DNA of 64,000 nucleotides. It comes from an uncultured Lachnospiraceae bacterium (GTDB lineage: Bacteria > Bacillota > Clostridia > Lachnospirales > Lachnospiraceae). Of this stretch, positions 44,612-54,010 are shown one piece after another; the stretch's first letter is position 1, and the number at the start of each line of letters is the position of its first letter. The translations under genes were made by a program, and so were the position numbers. The notes under the pieces are model-generated. The model made no database searches. It was given only the letters and a program-made list of their open reading frames with translations, and was not told where the DNA came from. The stretch covers positions 1 through 64,000 of the forward strand of contig CAMNSD010000012.1 in the NCBI GenBank assembly GCA_946554445.1, in the 5' to 3' direction.

Positions 44612-45953
44612 TATTTTTCAACCACTTTCCACTGCGGTAATGTTTGATCACCCAAGGCCATTTCACAAACTCATCGGTGCAGAGCAGGAAATACACCACC
44701 ATCACCGGCAGCTTAAAGACGAAGGCGGCGATAAATCCCAGCGGTACCGCATAACACCACATATCTATGGTATCGCAGATTAGTCCGAAGCGGCTGTCGC
44801 CGCCTGCCCGGAAGACACCAGCAATCAAAGTGGTGTTGACGGCAGCTCCCATAATATAGTAGGTATTGATGAGAAGCATATATTTCAAATAATGCATGGC
44901 CGTATCGCTTAAATCCGCGAAATGCAGCACGAAAGGGGTAACGGCCAGCACAAGTGCGCCGCCGATAGCGCCGGTGATGACGGTGAGTTTCATCAGTTTG
45001 GAGGCGTATTTTTTGGCATCTTCCATATTGCCTGCACCCATGACATTTCCCAGAAGGATACCGCCCGCGCTGGCCGTGCCGAAGCACAGTACTGTGCCGA
45101 AATTGCGTACTACCACCACAAAGGAGTTGGCAGCCACAGCATCGGAACCCAGATGTCCCAGGACCACGGAATACATGGAAAAGGCCACGCTCCAGGACAG
45201 ATCATTGCCGAGTGCCGGCAGCGACAGTCTGATAAAATCTTTGAACAATAATTTATTACGGATAAACATATAAGCCGGATTCAGTTTCACCTGCTTGTTA
45301 AATATAGACGCGATGATACATCCCACAAGTTCGATGATACGGGAGAGGGCGGTAGCAATCGCAACACCGGTGGCGCCTAATTTGGGAGCGCCGAACAGAC
45401 CGAAAATAAACACCGCATTTAACAAGATATTCAGGGTGAAGGCCATGACATTTAAGACCATGGAAATGGTTACCTGGCCGATACTTCTAAGGATGGCAAG
45501 ATAAATCTCCACCACACCCCAGCACAGATACGTGACTGACATCACGCGCAGATAGTCAGCGCCGATGGCAATCAACTCTGGATCATTGGTAAAGAGTTTC
45601 ATCATTAATTCAGGTGCAAACAATGCAAACGCAGAGAAACATAAGGTGATGAGCAGGGAGAAACGAAGCGCAATGCCTTCGATCACACGGATGGCCTGGA
45701 CTTCGCCCTTTCCCCAGTACTGAGCGCTCAACATGGAAGCGCCGGTGCCGAGACCGTAATAGATCATGAAAAGAACGTTGGCGTAATTGGCGGCCAGTGA
45801 TACTGCGGAAATGGAGGACTGTCCCACCTCGTTCAACATGACCACATCTGCGGAATTTACGGCAGCGCTTAAGAGATTCTGGATTACGATGGGAACCACC
45901 AATTTCAGAATCTGGGGATAGAAATTATCTTTTGCGGTAGCTGCATGTTTCAT
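44577..45953 (-). CDS. MATE-family exporter
   Basis: The 458-residue, 12-helix MATE protein has the family start (LVVPIVIQNLLSAAVNSADV) and VMGAGNMEDAKKYASK in the middle. One of three MATE exporters in the window; low similarity between them suggests different substrates. Its last 35 bases overlap the NERD gene. Confidence 0.9.
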   Translation of the reverse strand: MKHAATAKDNFYPQILKLVVPIVIQNLLSAAVNSADVVMLNEVGQSSISAVSLAANYANVLFMIYYGLGTGASMLSAQYWGKGEVQAIRVIEGIALRFSLLITLCFSAFALFAPELMMKLFTNDPELIAIGADYLRVMSVTYLCWGVVEIYLAILRSIGQVTISMVLNVMAFTLNILLNAVFIFGLFGAPKLGATGVAIATALSRIIELVGCIIASIFNKQVKLNPAYMFIRNKLLFKDFIRLSLPALGNDLSWSVAFSMYSVVLGHLGSDAVAANSFVVVVRNFGTVLCFGTASAGGILLGNVMGAGNMEDAKKYASKLMKLTVITGAIGGALVLAVTPFVLHFADLSDTAMHYLKYMLLINTYYIMGAAVNTTLIAGVFRAGGDSRFGLICDTIDMWCYAVPLGFIAAFVFKLPVMVVYFLLCTDEFVKWPWVIKHYRSGKWLKNITREGLFEEEA

Positions 45954-46218
45954 GGCGGTTATGTATCTCCTTGAACTTTATCATATCTCGTCTGTCAATT
46001 TTTCTCTCAAATCATTTCATGCAATGTGCTGACATCTTAATACAATCCGTATAGATTGTCAATCGGTTTCGGCAATCAGTTTTATATTTCTTGTGACTGT
46101 TATTTTGGAAAGAGATATGTTATAGTAAAAGAGGTGTTAGAGACGCTGGAAAATTTTGTGACAATATGGTAAGAAAAATGGCTGAAAATTTCCCGGCAAT
46201 GGGGTGGAGGAAAAGCAA

Positions 46219-46743
46219 ATGAAGAAGATGGAAGAGTATGTGCGCAGTATTCCTGATTTTCCGGAAAAAGGCATTATATTCCGGGACGTGACCAGTGTGC
46301 TGCAGGACGCGGACGGACTGGCGTTGGCAATTGATTCGATGAAGAAGTTGCTGGAGGGTGTGGATTTCGATGTCGTTGTGGGAACGGAATCCAGGGGATT
46401 CATTTTCGGAGTGCCCATCGCCTATGCCCTGCATAAATCATTCGTGCCGGTGCGCAAGAAGGGCAAGCTGCCGCTGGATACAATTTCCAAAGAATATGAT
46501 CTGGAATACGGCAGCGCAGTGGTAGAAATGCATCGGGATTCCATCAAACCGGGGCAGAAGGTGGTGGTGGTAGACGACCTGATTGCCACGGGAGGTACGA
46601 TTGAAGCGAGCATTCAGATGATTGAAGAACTGGGCGGAGAAGTGGTCAAGGTAATCTTCCTTATGGAACTGGCCGGTTTAAAAGGACGGGAACGCCTGAA
46701 GGACTACGACGTTGACAGTGTCATCATCTATGAAGGCAAATAA
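46219..46743 (+). CDS. apt: adenine phosphoribosyltransferase
   Basis: The 174-residue purine-salvage enzyme converts adenine and PRPP to AMP. PRPP-binding motif VVVVDDLIATGGT and the N-terminal adenine-site pattern SIPDFPEKGIIFRDVT are clear. ATG 46219 follows GTGGAGGAAAAGCAA. It sits 26 bases before a purine permease, forming an uptake-and-salvage unit. Confidence 0.96.
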   Translation: MKKMEEYVRSIPDFPEKGIIFRDVTSVLQDADGLALAIDSMKKLLEGVDFDVVVGTESRGFIFGVPIAYALHKSFVPVRKKGKLPLDTISKEYDLEYGSAVVEMHRDSIKPGQKVVVVDDLIATGGTIEASIQMIEELGGEVVKVIFLMELAGLKGRERLKDYDVDSVIIYEGK

Positions 46744-46769
46744 AACCTTATGAGAAAAGGAGAAATGTG

Positions 46770-48128
46770 ATGTTAGAAAAATGGTTTAAACTCAAGGAGA
46801 ACAACACCAACATCAAGACCGAAGTGGTTGCCGGCGTAACGACATTTATGACCATGGCGTATATCTTGGCAGTCAATCCGTCTATTCTGTCCGCATCGGG
46901 CATGGACAGCCAGGCGATTTTGATGGCAACAGCGCTTGCATCGTTCATTGGCACTATCGCGATGGCATTGTTGGCAAATTACCCCTTCGCATTGGCACCA
47001 GGGCTTGGACTGAATGCTTACTTCGCTTATACGGTCTGCGGCGCAATGGGATATTCCTGGCAGATTGCACTGCTTGCAGTTTTTGTGGAAGGTCTGATCT
47101 TCATTGTGCTTTCCGTAACGAATGTGAGAGAGGCAATCTTTAACGCAATCCCGATACAGCTGAAAAAGGGCGTGTCCGTAGGTATCGGCTTGTTTGTGGC
47201 ATTTATCGGTTTCCAGAACGCAGGACTTGTTGTCAATTCCGATTCCACATTGGTGACGGTGGTTGATTTTACCAATAACTTTAATACAGCAGGTATCTGT
47301 GCGATTCTTGCGGTGATTGGAACTTTTATCATTGCCATCTTACATATCAAAGGCATAAAGGGCTCTATCCTGATTGGTATTTTTGCTACCTGGATTCTGG
47401 GAATCCTTTGCCAACTGACAGGGCTTTATACTGTGTCACCTGAGGCAGGTTTCTATTCCCTGATTCCCTCCTGGAGCAGTTTCAGTCTGGGGGCGATTGG
47501 GCTCACATTTGGTAAGTGCTTTACGGCTGACTTCTCCTCTGTGAGAATCATCGACTTTGTAGTGATCGTATTTGCTTTCTTGTTTGTTGATATTTTTGAT
47601 ACCTTAGGAACTCTGATCGGCTGTGCCAACAAGGCCAATATGCTGGACAGAGAAGGGAAACTTCCCCGGATCAAGCAGGCCCTTTTGGCAGATGCGGTAG
47701 CGACCAGTGCCGGTGCCGTGCTTGGTACTTCTACCACGACCACATTTGTGGAGAGTTCTGCCGGTGTGGCTGAGGGCGGCCGGACAGGCCTCGCTTCTGT
47801 GGTAACGGGTTTGTTATTCTTGGTATCCGTATTCCTGGCTCCAATCTTTACAACAATTCCGGGCTTTGCTACGGCGCCTGCACTGTTGTTTGTCGGATTC
47901 CTGATGATCACGGCAGTGACACAGATTGATTTCGATGATATGACAGAGGCAATTCCTGCTTACCTGTGCCTGATGGCTATGCCTTTGATGTACAGCATTT
48001 CTGAAGGTATCGCTGTGGGCGTTATCTCTTATGTGGTGATTAACATGGTATGCGGTAAGGCGAAGAAGATTACACCGCTCATGTATGTGCTGGCAGTGCT
48101 GTTTGTCTGCAAGTATATTTTCCTATAA
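46770..48128 (+). CDS. NCS2-family adenine/guanine/hypoxanthine permease
   Basis: The 452-residue permease of the AzgA branch has 12-14 helices with the family segments GVTTFMTMAYILAVNPSILS, ALAPGLGLNAYFAYTVC and STTTTFVESSAGVAEGGRTG. It probably uses protons to import purine bases for apt. ATG 46770 follows AAAAGGAGAAATGTG. No purine riboswitch was seen in the leader of this pair. Confidence 0.93.
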   Translation: MLEKWFKLKENNTNIKTEVVAGVTTFMTMAYILAVNPSILSASGMDSQAILMATALASFIGTIAMALLANYPFALAPGLGLNAYFAYTVCGAMGYSWQIALLAVFVEGLIFIVLSVTNVREAIFNAIPIQLKKGVSVGIGLFVAFIGFQNAGLVVNSDSTLVTVVDFTNNFNTAGICAILAVIGTFIIAILHIKGIKGSILIGIFATWILGILCQLTGLYTVSPEAGFYSLIPSWSSFSLGAIGLTFGKCFTADFSSVRIIDFVVIVFAFLFVDIFDTLGTLIGCANKANMLDREGKLPRIKQALLADAVATSAGAVLGTSTTTTFVESSAGVAEGGRTGLASVVTGLLFLVSVFLAPIFTTIPGFATAPALLFVGFLMITAVTQIDFDDMTEAIPAYLCLMAMPLMYSISEGIAVGVISYVVINMVCGKAKKITPLMYVLAVLFVCKYIFL

Positions 48129-48130
48129 GA

Positions 48131-48310
48131 AAAGTAAATTTGCTTCGCAAATTAACTTTGCGAGATTCGCTTCGCGAACTCGGATAAGCGGAAAGGTGGA
48201 ATTGCTTCGCAAATTAACTTTGCAAGATTCGCTTCGCGAACTCGGATAAGCGGAAAGGTGGAATTGCTTCGCAAATTAACTTTGCGAGATTCGCTTCGCG
48301 AACTCGGATA
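48131..48310 (-). repeat. GCGAAGC double-hairpin repeat, three tandem copies (E)
   Basis: Three direct copies with a 62-base period (anchors at 48140, 48202, 48264), in the opposite orientation to the single copies. Read on the minus strand each unit has hairpin 1 with inner stem TCGC-GAA-GCGA and hairpin 2 GTTAATTTGC-GAA-GCAA. Units are almost identical (one base change in the middle copy). A short frame over them (48152-48340) is a by-product. Confidence 0.85.
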
Positions 48311-48348
48311 AAACCCATGCGGTTGATATTTGTGCTGCATGGGTTTTA
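48310..48348 (+). terminator. terminator after the purine permease
   Basis: AAAACCCATGC (48310-48320) pairs with GCATGGGTTTT (48337-48347) around a 16-base loop; usable on either strand. Confidence 0.75.
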
Positions 48349-48438
48349 TAGCGGGATTTGTGTCAATGCATAAGAGGCATAAACCTGTATAGTTATTGAT
48401 ATTTGCATGAAATAAGTAGAGAGAAAAGGAGGAGAATC

Positions 48439-49602
48439 ATGGAAAAAGTTACAGTTACAGATACAATCAAATACATCGGTGTGGATGATAAGACCATCGA
48501 TCTGTTTGAGAGTCAGTATGTTGTACCCAATGGGGTATCCTACAATTCTTACATTATATTGGATGATAAGATCGCAGTCATGGACAGCGTGGATGAACGG
48601 GGAACCGATGGGTGGCTGGCAAATCTCACGGAGGCGTTAGCGGGCCGGACGCCGGATTATCTGGTGGTGAGTCACTTAGAGCCGGATCATGCCGGCAATA
48701 TTGCAGTTTTTGTACAGAAATATCCGCAGGCGCAGCTGGTGTTGTCCGCAAAGGCACAGAGTATGCTGCCGCAGTTCTTTACACAGGATATGTCTGAGAA
48801 ATGTGTTGTGGTTAAGGAGGGAGACGAACTCAGTCTGGGAAGTCATACGCTCACTTTCATTATGGCGCCGATGGTACATTGGCCGGAAGTTATGGTGACC
48901 TATGAAAAGAGTGAAAAAGTACTCTTCTCCGCTGACGGATTCGGTAAATTCGGTGCGCTGGATACGGAAGAGGACTGGGCCTGTGAGGCGAGAAGATATT
49001 ATTTTAATATTGTGGGCAAGTATGGCATGCAGGTTCAGGGATTGTTAAAGAAGGCGGCAGCGCTGGACATTCAGGTAATCTGTCCCCTGCATGGACCGGT
49101 TCTCAAGGATAATCTTGGCTATTATATTGATAAATACAATACTTGGAGCAGCTATGCGCCGGAAGACCAGGGCATCTTGATAGCCTATGCTTCCGTCCAC
49201 GGCAATACGGGGACAGTGGCGAAGAAGCTTGCAGACATGCTGCGCGAAATGGGCGCGCCCAAAGTGGTGGTGTCTGATCTGGCCAGGGAAGATATGGCAG
49301 AAGTGATCGAGGATGCATTCCGTTATGACAGGATTGTGCTTGCTTCCGTGACCTATGATGCCGGATTGTTCCCGGCTATGGAGAGTTTGTTAGCCCGTTT
49401 GAAATCCAAGAATTATCAGAAGCGTACAGCAGGGCTGATTGAAAATGGCAGCTGGGCGCCGATGGCCGGTAAGCTGATGAGAGAAGCGCTTGCAGGCATG
49501 AAGGAGATTACGGTTGTAGAACCGCTGGTGACAGTGAAATCTACATTAAATACAGAATCCGAGGCGCAGCTTCGGGCGCTGGCGGAGGCTTTGCTGGCGT
49601 AA
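48439..49602 (+). CDS. flavodiiron protein (FprA family)
   Basis: Residues 1-250 form the beta-lactamase-like di-iron domain with HLEPDH (His79, Glu81, Asp83, His84) and the later MVHWPEVM and FSADGFGKFG ligands. The C terminus is a flavodoxin domain (IAYASVHGNTGTVAKKLADM). Such enzymes reduce O2 to water or NO to N2O with electrons from rubredoxin and protect strict anaerobes. AAAGGAGGAGAATC precedes the ATG at 48439. Confidence 0.94.
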   Translation: MEKVTVTDTIKYIGVDDKTIDLFESQYVVPNGVSYNSYIILDDKIAVMDSVDERGTDGWLANLTEALAGRTPDYLVVSHLEPDHAGNIAVFVQKYPQAQLVLSAKAQSMLPQFFTQDMSEKCVVVKEGDELSLGSHTLTFIMAPMVHWPEVMVTYEKSEKVLFSADGFGKFGALDTEEDWACEARRYYFNIVGKYGMQVQGLLKKAAALDIQVICPLHGPVLKDNLGYYIDKYNTWSSYAPEDQGILIAYASVHGNTGTVAKKLADMLREMGAPKVVVSDLAREDMAEVIEDAFRYDRIVLASVTYDAGLFPAMESLLARLKSKNYQKRTAGLIENGSWAPMAGKLMREALAGMKEITVVEPLVTVKSTLNTESEAQLRALAEALLA

Positions 49603-49823
49603 TCAACATAATCATTATAGGCGCGGGTATGGCGACAGAAATCTATGCTCGCGCCTCTACTATTTCTAAACATTCTACTTCGTTTTTCATCCCATTTATC
49701 GGGAATATTACCCAAGGCAAAATACTTTTAAAAAAGCGCAAAATAATGATTGCACTCTGAAAATGGATGTGCTATGTTGGGAAGTACGAGAATTTAGAAC
49801 AATATTCTCTGGGGAGGAAAATT

Positions 49824-51182
49824 ATGGAAAAGGATATGACCAAAGGGAGCCCTATGAAGCTGATCTTAGGGTTTGTTGTGCCGCTTTTGTTCGGCTTATT
49901 GTTTCAGCAGTTCTACAGCATGGTGGATGCGATTATTGTCGGTCATTACCTGGGGGTAGATGCGTTGGCGGCTGTGGGCGCCACAGGATCCGTGAACTTT
50001 CTGATCATTGGATTCTGTATGGGTGTGTGTAATGGTTTTGCGATTCCCATTGCGCAGGAGTTCGGCGCTGCGCATGAGGTAACTCTGCGCAAATATGTGG
50101 CTAACAGTGTGAGGCTGTCTGTGATCTTTGCGGTGGTGATAACGATAGTGGTGTCCATTCTTTGCCGTTCGATCCTGCAGGTTATGCGGACACCGGCTAA
50201 TATCATCGATGGTTCCTACGATTACATCATCATCATCTTTCTGGGGATTCCGGTGGTGTTTCTCTACAATATGACAGCCGCGATTCTCCGTTCGCTGGGA
50301 GACAGCAGGACACCGGTCATCTTTTTGGTAATGGCGGCGCTCCTGAACATCTTTTTGGACTTATTATGTATTATTGTTTTTGGGATGGGGGTGGCTGGTG
50401 CGGCAATTGCCACAGTGGTGTCCCAGGCGATCGCAGGAGTTTGCTGTCTGATATTTATGTGGAAAAAGTTTCCGATTCTGAAATTGTCTGAGGAAGAGCG
50501 CAGATGGGACAGGGATTGTGCTGCGAAACTTTGTAATATGGGGATTCCTATGGGATTGCAGTATTCTATCACTGCAATTGGCAGTGTGGTGCTGCAGAGC
50601 GCTGTGAATGGAATCGGATCGGATGCGGTGGCCGCAGTGACAGCGGGCGGTAAGCTGGGAATGCTTCTCATGTGTCCTTTTGACGCTATGGGTTCCACAA
50701 TGGCTACTTACGGTGGGCAGAACGTGGGCGCAGGCAATCTGAAGCGTGTGGATCAGGGCTTGAAATCATGCTGTCTGTTGGGGCTTATCTATTCCATAGC
50801 AGCCCTGTTTATCGTACATGTGGTGGGAAGGCAGATGCTGCTGTTGTTTCTGGATGCCGGAGAGAGTGGTATTTTAGAGAACGCCTATACGTTTATCTGC
50901 ACGAATGTATTGTTCTATTTTTGGCTGGCGCTGGTGAATATTGTTCGTTTCCTTATACAGGGTATGGGATTTAGTAAACTGGCCGTCTTTGCCGGTGCTT
51001 TTGAAATGCTGGCCAGGGGGCTGGCAGGATTTTTGCTGGTGCCGCATTTCGGATTCCAGGCGGTATTGTATGCGAACCCGTTAGCGTGGATTTTTGCAGA
51101 TATTTTCCTGATTCCGGCCTTTTTCTATGTGCGTAAGATTATGGCGGGTATTCTGGACAGACAGAAAGGGCAGCAGGCATGA
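49824..51182 (+). CDS. MATE-family exporter
   Basis: The 452-residue, 12-helix MATE protein has FQQFYSMVDAIIVGHYLGVD in the first half and its counterpart MGLQYSITAIGSVVLQSAVN in the second. GGGGAGGAAAATT supports ATG 49824. Its stop overlaps the start of the DUF4422 gene (ATGA), so the two genes are translated together. Confidence 0.92.
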   Translation: MEKDMTKGSPMKLILGFVVPLLFGLLFQQFYSMVDAIIVGHYLGVDALAAVGATGSVNFLIIGFCMGVCNGFAIPIAQEFGAAHEVTLRKYVANSVRLSVIFAVVITIVVSILCRSILQVMRTPANIIDGSYDYIIIIFLGIPVVFLYNMTAAILRSLGDSRTPVIFLVMAALLNIFLDLLCIIVFGMGVAGAAIATVVSQAIAGVCCLIFMWKKFPILKLSEEERRWDRDCAAKLCNMGIPMGLQYSITAIGSVVLQSAVNGIGSDAVAAVTAGGKLGMLLMCPFDAMGSTMATYGGQNVGAGNLKRVDQGLKSCCLLGLIYSIAALFIVHVVGRQMLLLFLDAGESGILENAYTFICTNVLFYFWLALVNIVRFLIQGMGFSKLAVFAGAFEMLARGLAGFLLVPHFGFQAVLYANPLAWIFADIFLIPAFFYVRKIMAGILDRQKGQQA

Positions 51183-52294
51183 GCGTGACCATTTTTACCA
51201 TGACACATAAGAAATTTCCAACGCCGGGGGGTTCTGTTTATGTGCCCCTGCAGGTAGGGCGTGTCGGATCGAAGGATCTTGGTTACATAGGAGATGACAC
51301 AGGTGTCAGTATTTCTGAAAAGAACTGCTATTACGGAGAATTGACAGGTGTATATTGGATATGGAAAAATATCCGTACTTCTGATTATGTGGGAATCTGT
51401 CATTACCGGAGGTATTTCTGTACAGAGGAAGGACGAATCTTGACAGGGACAGAGTATGAAAAAATACTGTCGGAGTATGATATCATCACTTCCAAAAAGC
51501 TGAAACTTAACTATTCCTATTACGAGGGATATGCCGGCAACCATAATATCGGGGATTTGGATGTTATAGGCGAAATTTTGCAAAAAATGTACCCTGATTA
51601 TTATGATGCATTCGTGCGTCTGGTACATGACAAAGGGACTTATTTTGGTAATATGATGGTCTGTACGAAGGCGCTCTATGATGAGTACTGCCAGTGGCTC
51701 TTTTCTATTTTTGAAAAGGCGGAGGAGAGGATTGATGCCTCTGGTTATGATGACTACCATAAACGCGTATATGGTTTTATTTCAGAATTCTTACTCTATG
51801 TGTGGGTGCAGGTCAAGGGTTTGAAAGTCTATGAATGCAAGGTGGGCATGACGGATGAGAAGCGGGAGACCGCGGAGATGAAAGAATGCCTGGCGGCATT
51901 TTTTGCAAAGAAGGATATTGTCGGGGCAAAAGACTATATTTTATCGTGCCTTAAAAAGCGTCCGGATGTGCTGATGGAAGCCTCTGACATTACGGGAGAG
52001 TTGAAGCTGTCCATGCAGGTAATTGCAGTGTGCGAATTGGAGCAAGAGACTTATGGAAGCAGTACCATTGATTGGATACAGACGTTTGAGGCGTTGATGG
52101 AACACTTCCGGAAACTGAACGATCTGGTCATTGCTTTCCAAAATGGGGAATCTTCTACATTCTCTCCCTCTGAAGTAGAGTTTTATCTTCAAAATGCCCA
52201 GATTACGGATATTGCGCTGGAAGCATCGGCAAGATTATTCTGTACGCCCGAGGAGGCGCATAAAGTGGTGCAGACAATCAGAGCTTTTCAATGA
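51179..52294 (+). CDS. DUF4422 glycosyltransferase-like protein
   Basis: The 371-residue protein has the DUF4422 core: VPLQVGRVGS, a YGELTGVYWIWKN segment, VGICHYRRYF, and later YHKRVYGFISEFLLYVWV. Members are found with capsule and cell-surface polysaccharide genes and are considered GT-A-like glycosyltransferases. The C-terminal about 120 residues are an extra helical region. Coupled to the MATE gene, perhaps by accident. Confidence 0.85.
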   Translation: MSVTIFTMTHKKFPTPGGSVYVPLQVGRVGSKDLGYIGDDTGVSISEKNCYYGELTGVYWIWKNIRTSDYVGICHYRRYFCTEEGRILTGTEYEKILSEYDIITSKKLKLNYSYYEGYAGNHNIGDLDVIGEILQKMYPDYYDAFVRLVHDKGTYFGNMMVCTKALYDEYCQWLFSIFEKAEERIDASGYDDYHKRVYGFISEFLLYVWVQVKGLKVYECKVGMTDEKRETAEMKECLAAFFAKKDIVGAKDYILSCLKKRPDVLMEASDITGELKLSMQVIAVCELEQETYGSSTIDWIQTFEALMEHFRKLNDLVIAFQNGESSTFSPSEVEFYLQNAQITDIALEASARLFCTPEEAHKVVQTIRAFQ

Positions 52295-52318
52295 TCTTTA
52301 TAAGACAGGAAAGTTTTC

Positions 52319-52396
52319 CGCTTATCCAAGTTCCGCTTAGATTATCCGAGGCTGCGAAGCAGTCCTCGTAAAGTTATTTGCGTAGCAAATTACTTT
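52319..52396 (+). repeat. GCGAAGC double-hairpin repeat, copy F
   Basis: Hairpin 1 (52347-52368) has inner stem CTGC-GAA-GCAG; hairpin 2 (52370-52396) pairs AAAGTTATTTGC with GCAAATTACTTT, with GTA instead of GAA in the loop. A partial duplication of the leading CCGCTTATCC precedes it. Confidence 0.75.
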
Positions 52397-52569
52397 ATTA
52401 CTTGACAATTGCCAATATACCGTCTATAATACTCTCAAAGCATAACAATTTCTAGATAACAATAATGTGTCAAATCAAACATTCTTACTTTTCAGAAAAT
52501 CTATGCTTTTAAATTCAAATCAATTACATTTAAAAGCAGGAGATTCTGGGATGGGCGGTGCTACTCTGA

Positions 52570-53310
52570 CGGAAATGGTTCCGCAGGCAGAAGCAGGGGA
52601 TCCTGGATGTCCTGCTCATATTAAATGATGATACCCGGATCGGTATTGAGATGCAGGTACACACGCAGAACCACTGGACGAAGCGAAATCTGTATTATCT
52701 GGGACGGATGTATACGGATGAACTGATGGTCGGAGAGAATTACGGGAAACTGCATCGGTGTATCAGTATCAGTCTCCTGGATTTTAAACTGTTGCCGAAC
52801 ACGGGAAATTATCACAACATTTACCGTTTACGGAACAGGGACGGAGAAGAACTGACGGATCTGTGGGAAGTGCATATCATCGAACTGGGGAAGGAACTGA
52901 CAGGGAACAGAGTAGATGACTGGATCCGGTTATTCAATGCGACCAGCCAGGAAGAGGTAGACCGGATCGCAGAACAGAATGGGAGGATGAGAGACGTGGC
53001 AGAGGTGGTAAGACAGATGGGGCTGATCAGGACAATAAGATGGTTCTATGATGGATATTGGAGAGCAAAGAGAGACCGTTGGGCCGAGGATGAGTATGTG
53101 AGGGATGAAGGCATTGCCATTGGAAAAGCAGAAGGCAAAGCAGAAGATATCCTGCATCTACTGGAAAATACAGGCGAAGGTCAGGAACTGCCGGAGAGTC
53201 TGATACAGAAAATAAAATCTCAAAGAGATGAGGAAACATTGACAAGATGGCTTTTATCAGCATCCAGGGCGAAGTCCGTGGAGCAGTTTAGGAAGCAGGA
53301 AAATTTGTAG
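52570..53310 (+). pseudogene. 5'-truncated Rpn/PD-(D/E)xK transposase-like nuclease
   Basis: The frame is open from 52570 and reads KQGILDVLLILNDDTRIGIE, followed by MQVHTQNHW and RNLYYLGRMYTDEL, the Rpn nuclease core with D-x(n)-E-x-Q. The usual first about 50 residues are missing and a stop lies at 52567; the first ATG (52651) is after the catalytic residues. The C terminus has the typical GIAIGKAEGKAEDIL repeat region. A decayed member of the recombination-promoting nuclease family. Confidence 0.75.
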
Positions 53311-53474
53311 GGAACATTGTCAGGTTTGTTCTTGTGCGTCGTTTATATTTTGTCTTTCTTTAAAATTCATGACGGCATTTAGCCGTTTTATTACATTTCC
53401 CCATTAAGATGAAACTTTTTAGCAATACAACTCGTATTAACGATAGAAGGCTAAAAGTATATGGAGGTGACAAG

Positions 53475-53924
53475 ATGAGTATCAGTGGAATTGGAAATTA
53501 CCACTATCAAAACAATACAGATGCGGACAGGTATCATAAAGATAAAGCAGATTCCTATCCATATCAAAACGATACGCGGGGATGCATGGAACCACAAAAA
53601 AGGGGACAAAATGCCAGCCCACAGGATATCTATGAAGCCTATAAAACCAGGACTTCCTATGCGGAATGTACAATCAACAAAGAAGAGGTCGAGGAAGAAA
53701 AACAGACTGATGAGCAGGAGACTGACACGGAGATTATTGTAAAGCCTGATGGTTCCAAGATTATGATGACAACCGTGCGAGTGGGCGGCATGGAAACAGT
53801 CATGAGTATGGAAATTGCAAAACCGACCGGTATTCTTGAGGGGAATCCCAGCGGAACCATAGATAATCCTAACATGATGATTTCTAACGCCGACGCCGCA
53901 ATAGAGACTGTTCCGGAGAAATGA
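53475..53924 (+). CDS. orphan M-x-I-x-G-I protein 1
   Basis: A 149-residue hydrophilic protein starting SISGIGNYHYQNNTDADRY. After a charged linker, the C-terminal part (KPDGSKIMMTTVRVGGMETV) looks like a small beta domain. No signal peptide or membrane helix. ATG 53475 follows GGAGGTGACAAG. Its N-terminal motif is shared with the next proteins; this recalls the DUF6033 type of Lachnospiraceae proteins but I am not sure. Confidence 0.65.
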   Translation: MSISGIGNYHYQNNTDADRYHKDKADSYPYQNDTRGCMEPQKRGQNASPQDIYEAYKTRTSYAECTINKEEVEEEKQTDEQETDTEIIVKPDGSKIMMTTVRVGGMETVMSMEIAKPTGILEGNPSGTIDNPNMMISNADAAIETVPEK

Positions 53925-54010
53925 GACGGATAGCAGGGCATATTGGAACGGCGGGAAATGTTGACTTGACGTAGAAATTGTAAAAAAAGACAGCGCGGGC
54001 GGGGGATAGT

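Noticed and set aside
46081-46218. Possible purine riboswitch upstream of apt
   Set aside because: I looked for the conserved purine-aptamer junction and loop pattern and did not see it.
48152-48340. 62-codon frame over the tandem repeat array
   Set aside because: Created by the 62-bp repeat; not a gene.
49619-49656. Hairpin after the flavodiiron gene as a terminator
   Set aside because: AGGCGCG/CGCGCCT arms are only 7 bp with a 24-base loop and no T-run; too weak to list.
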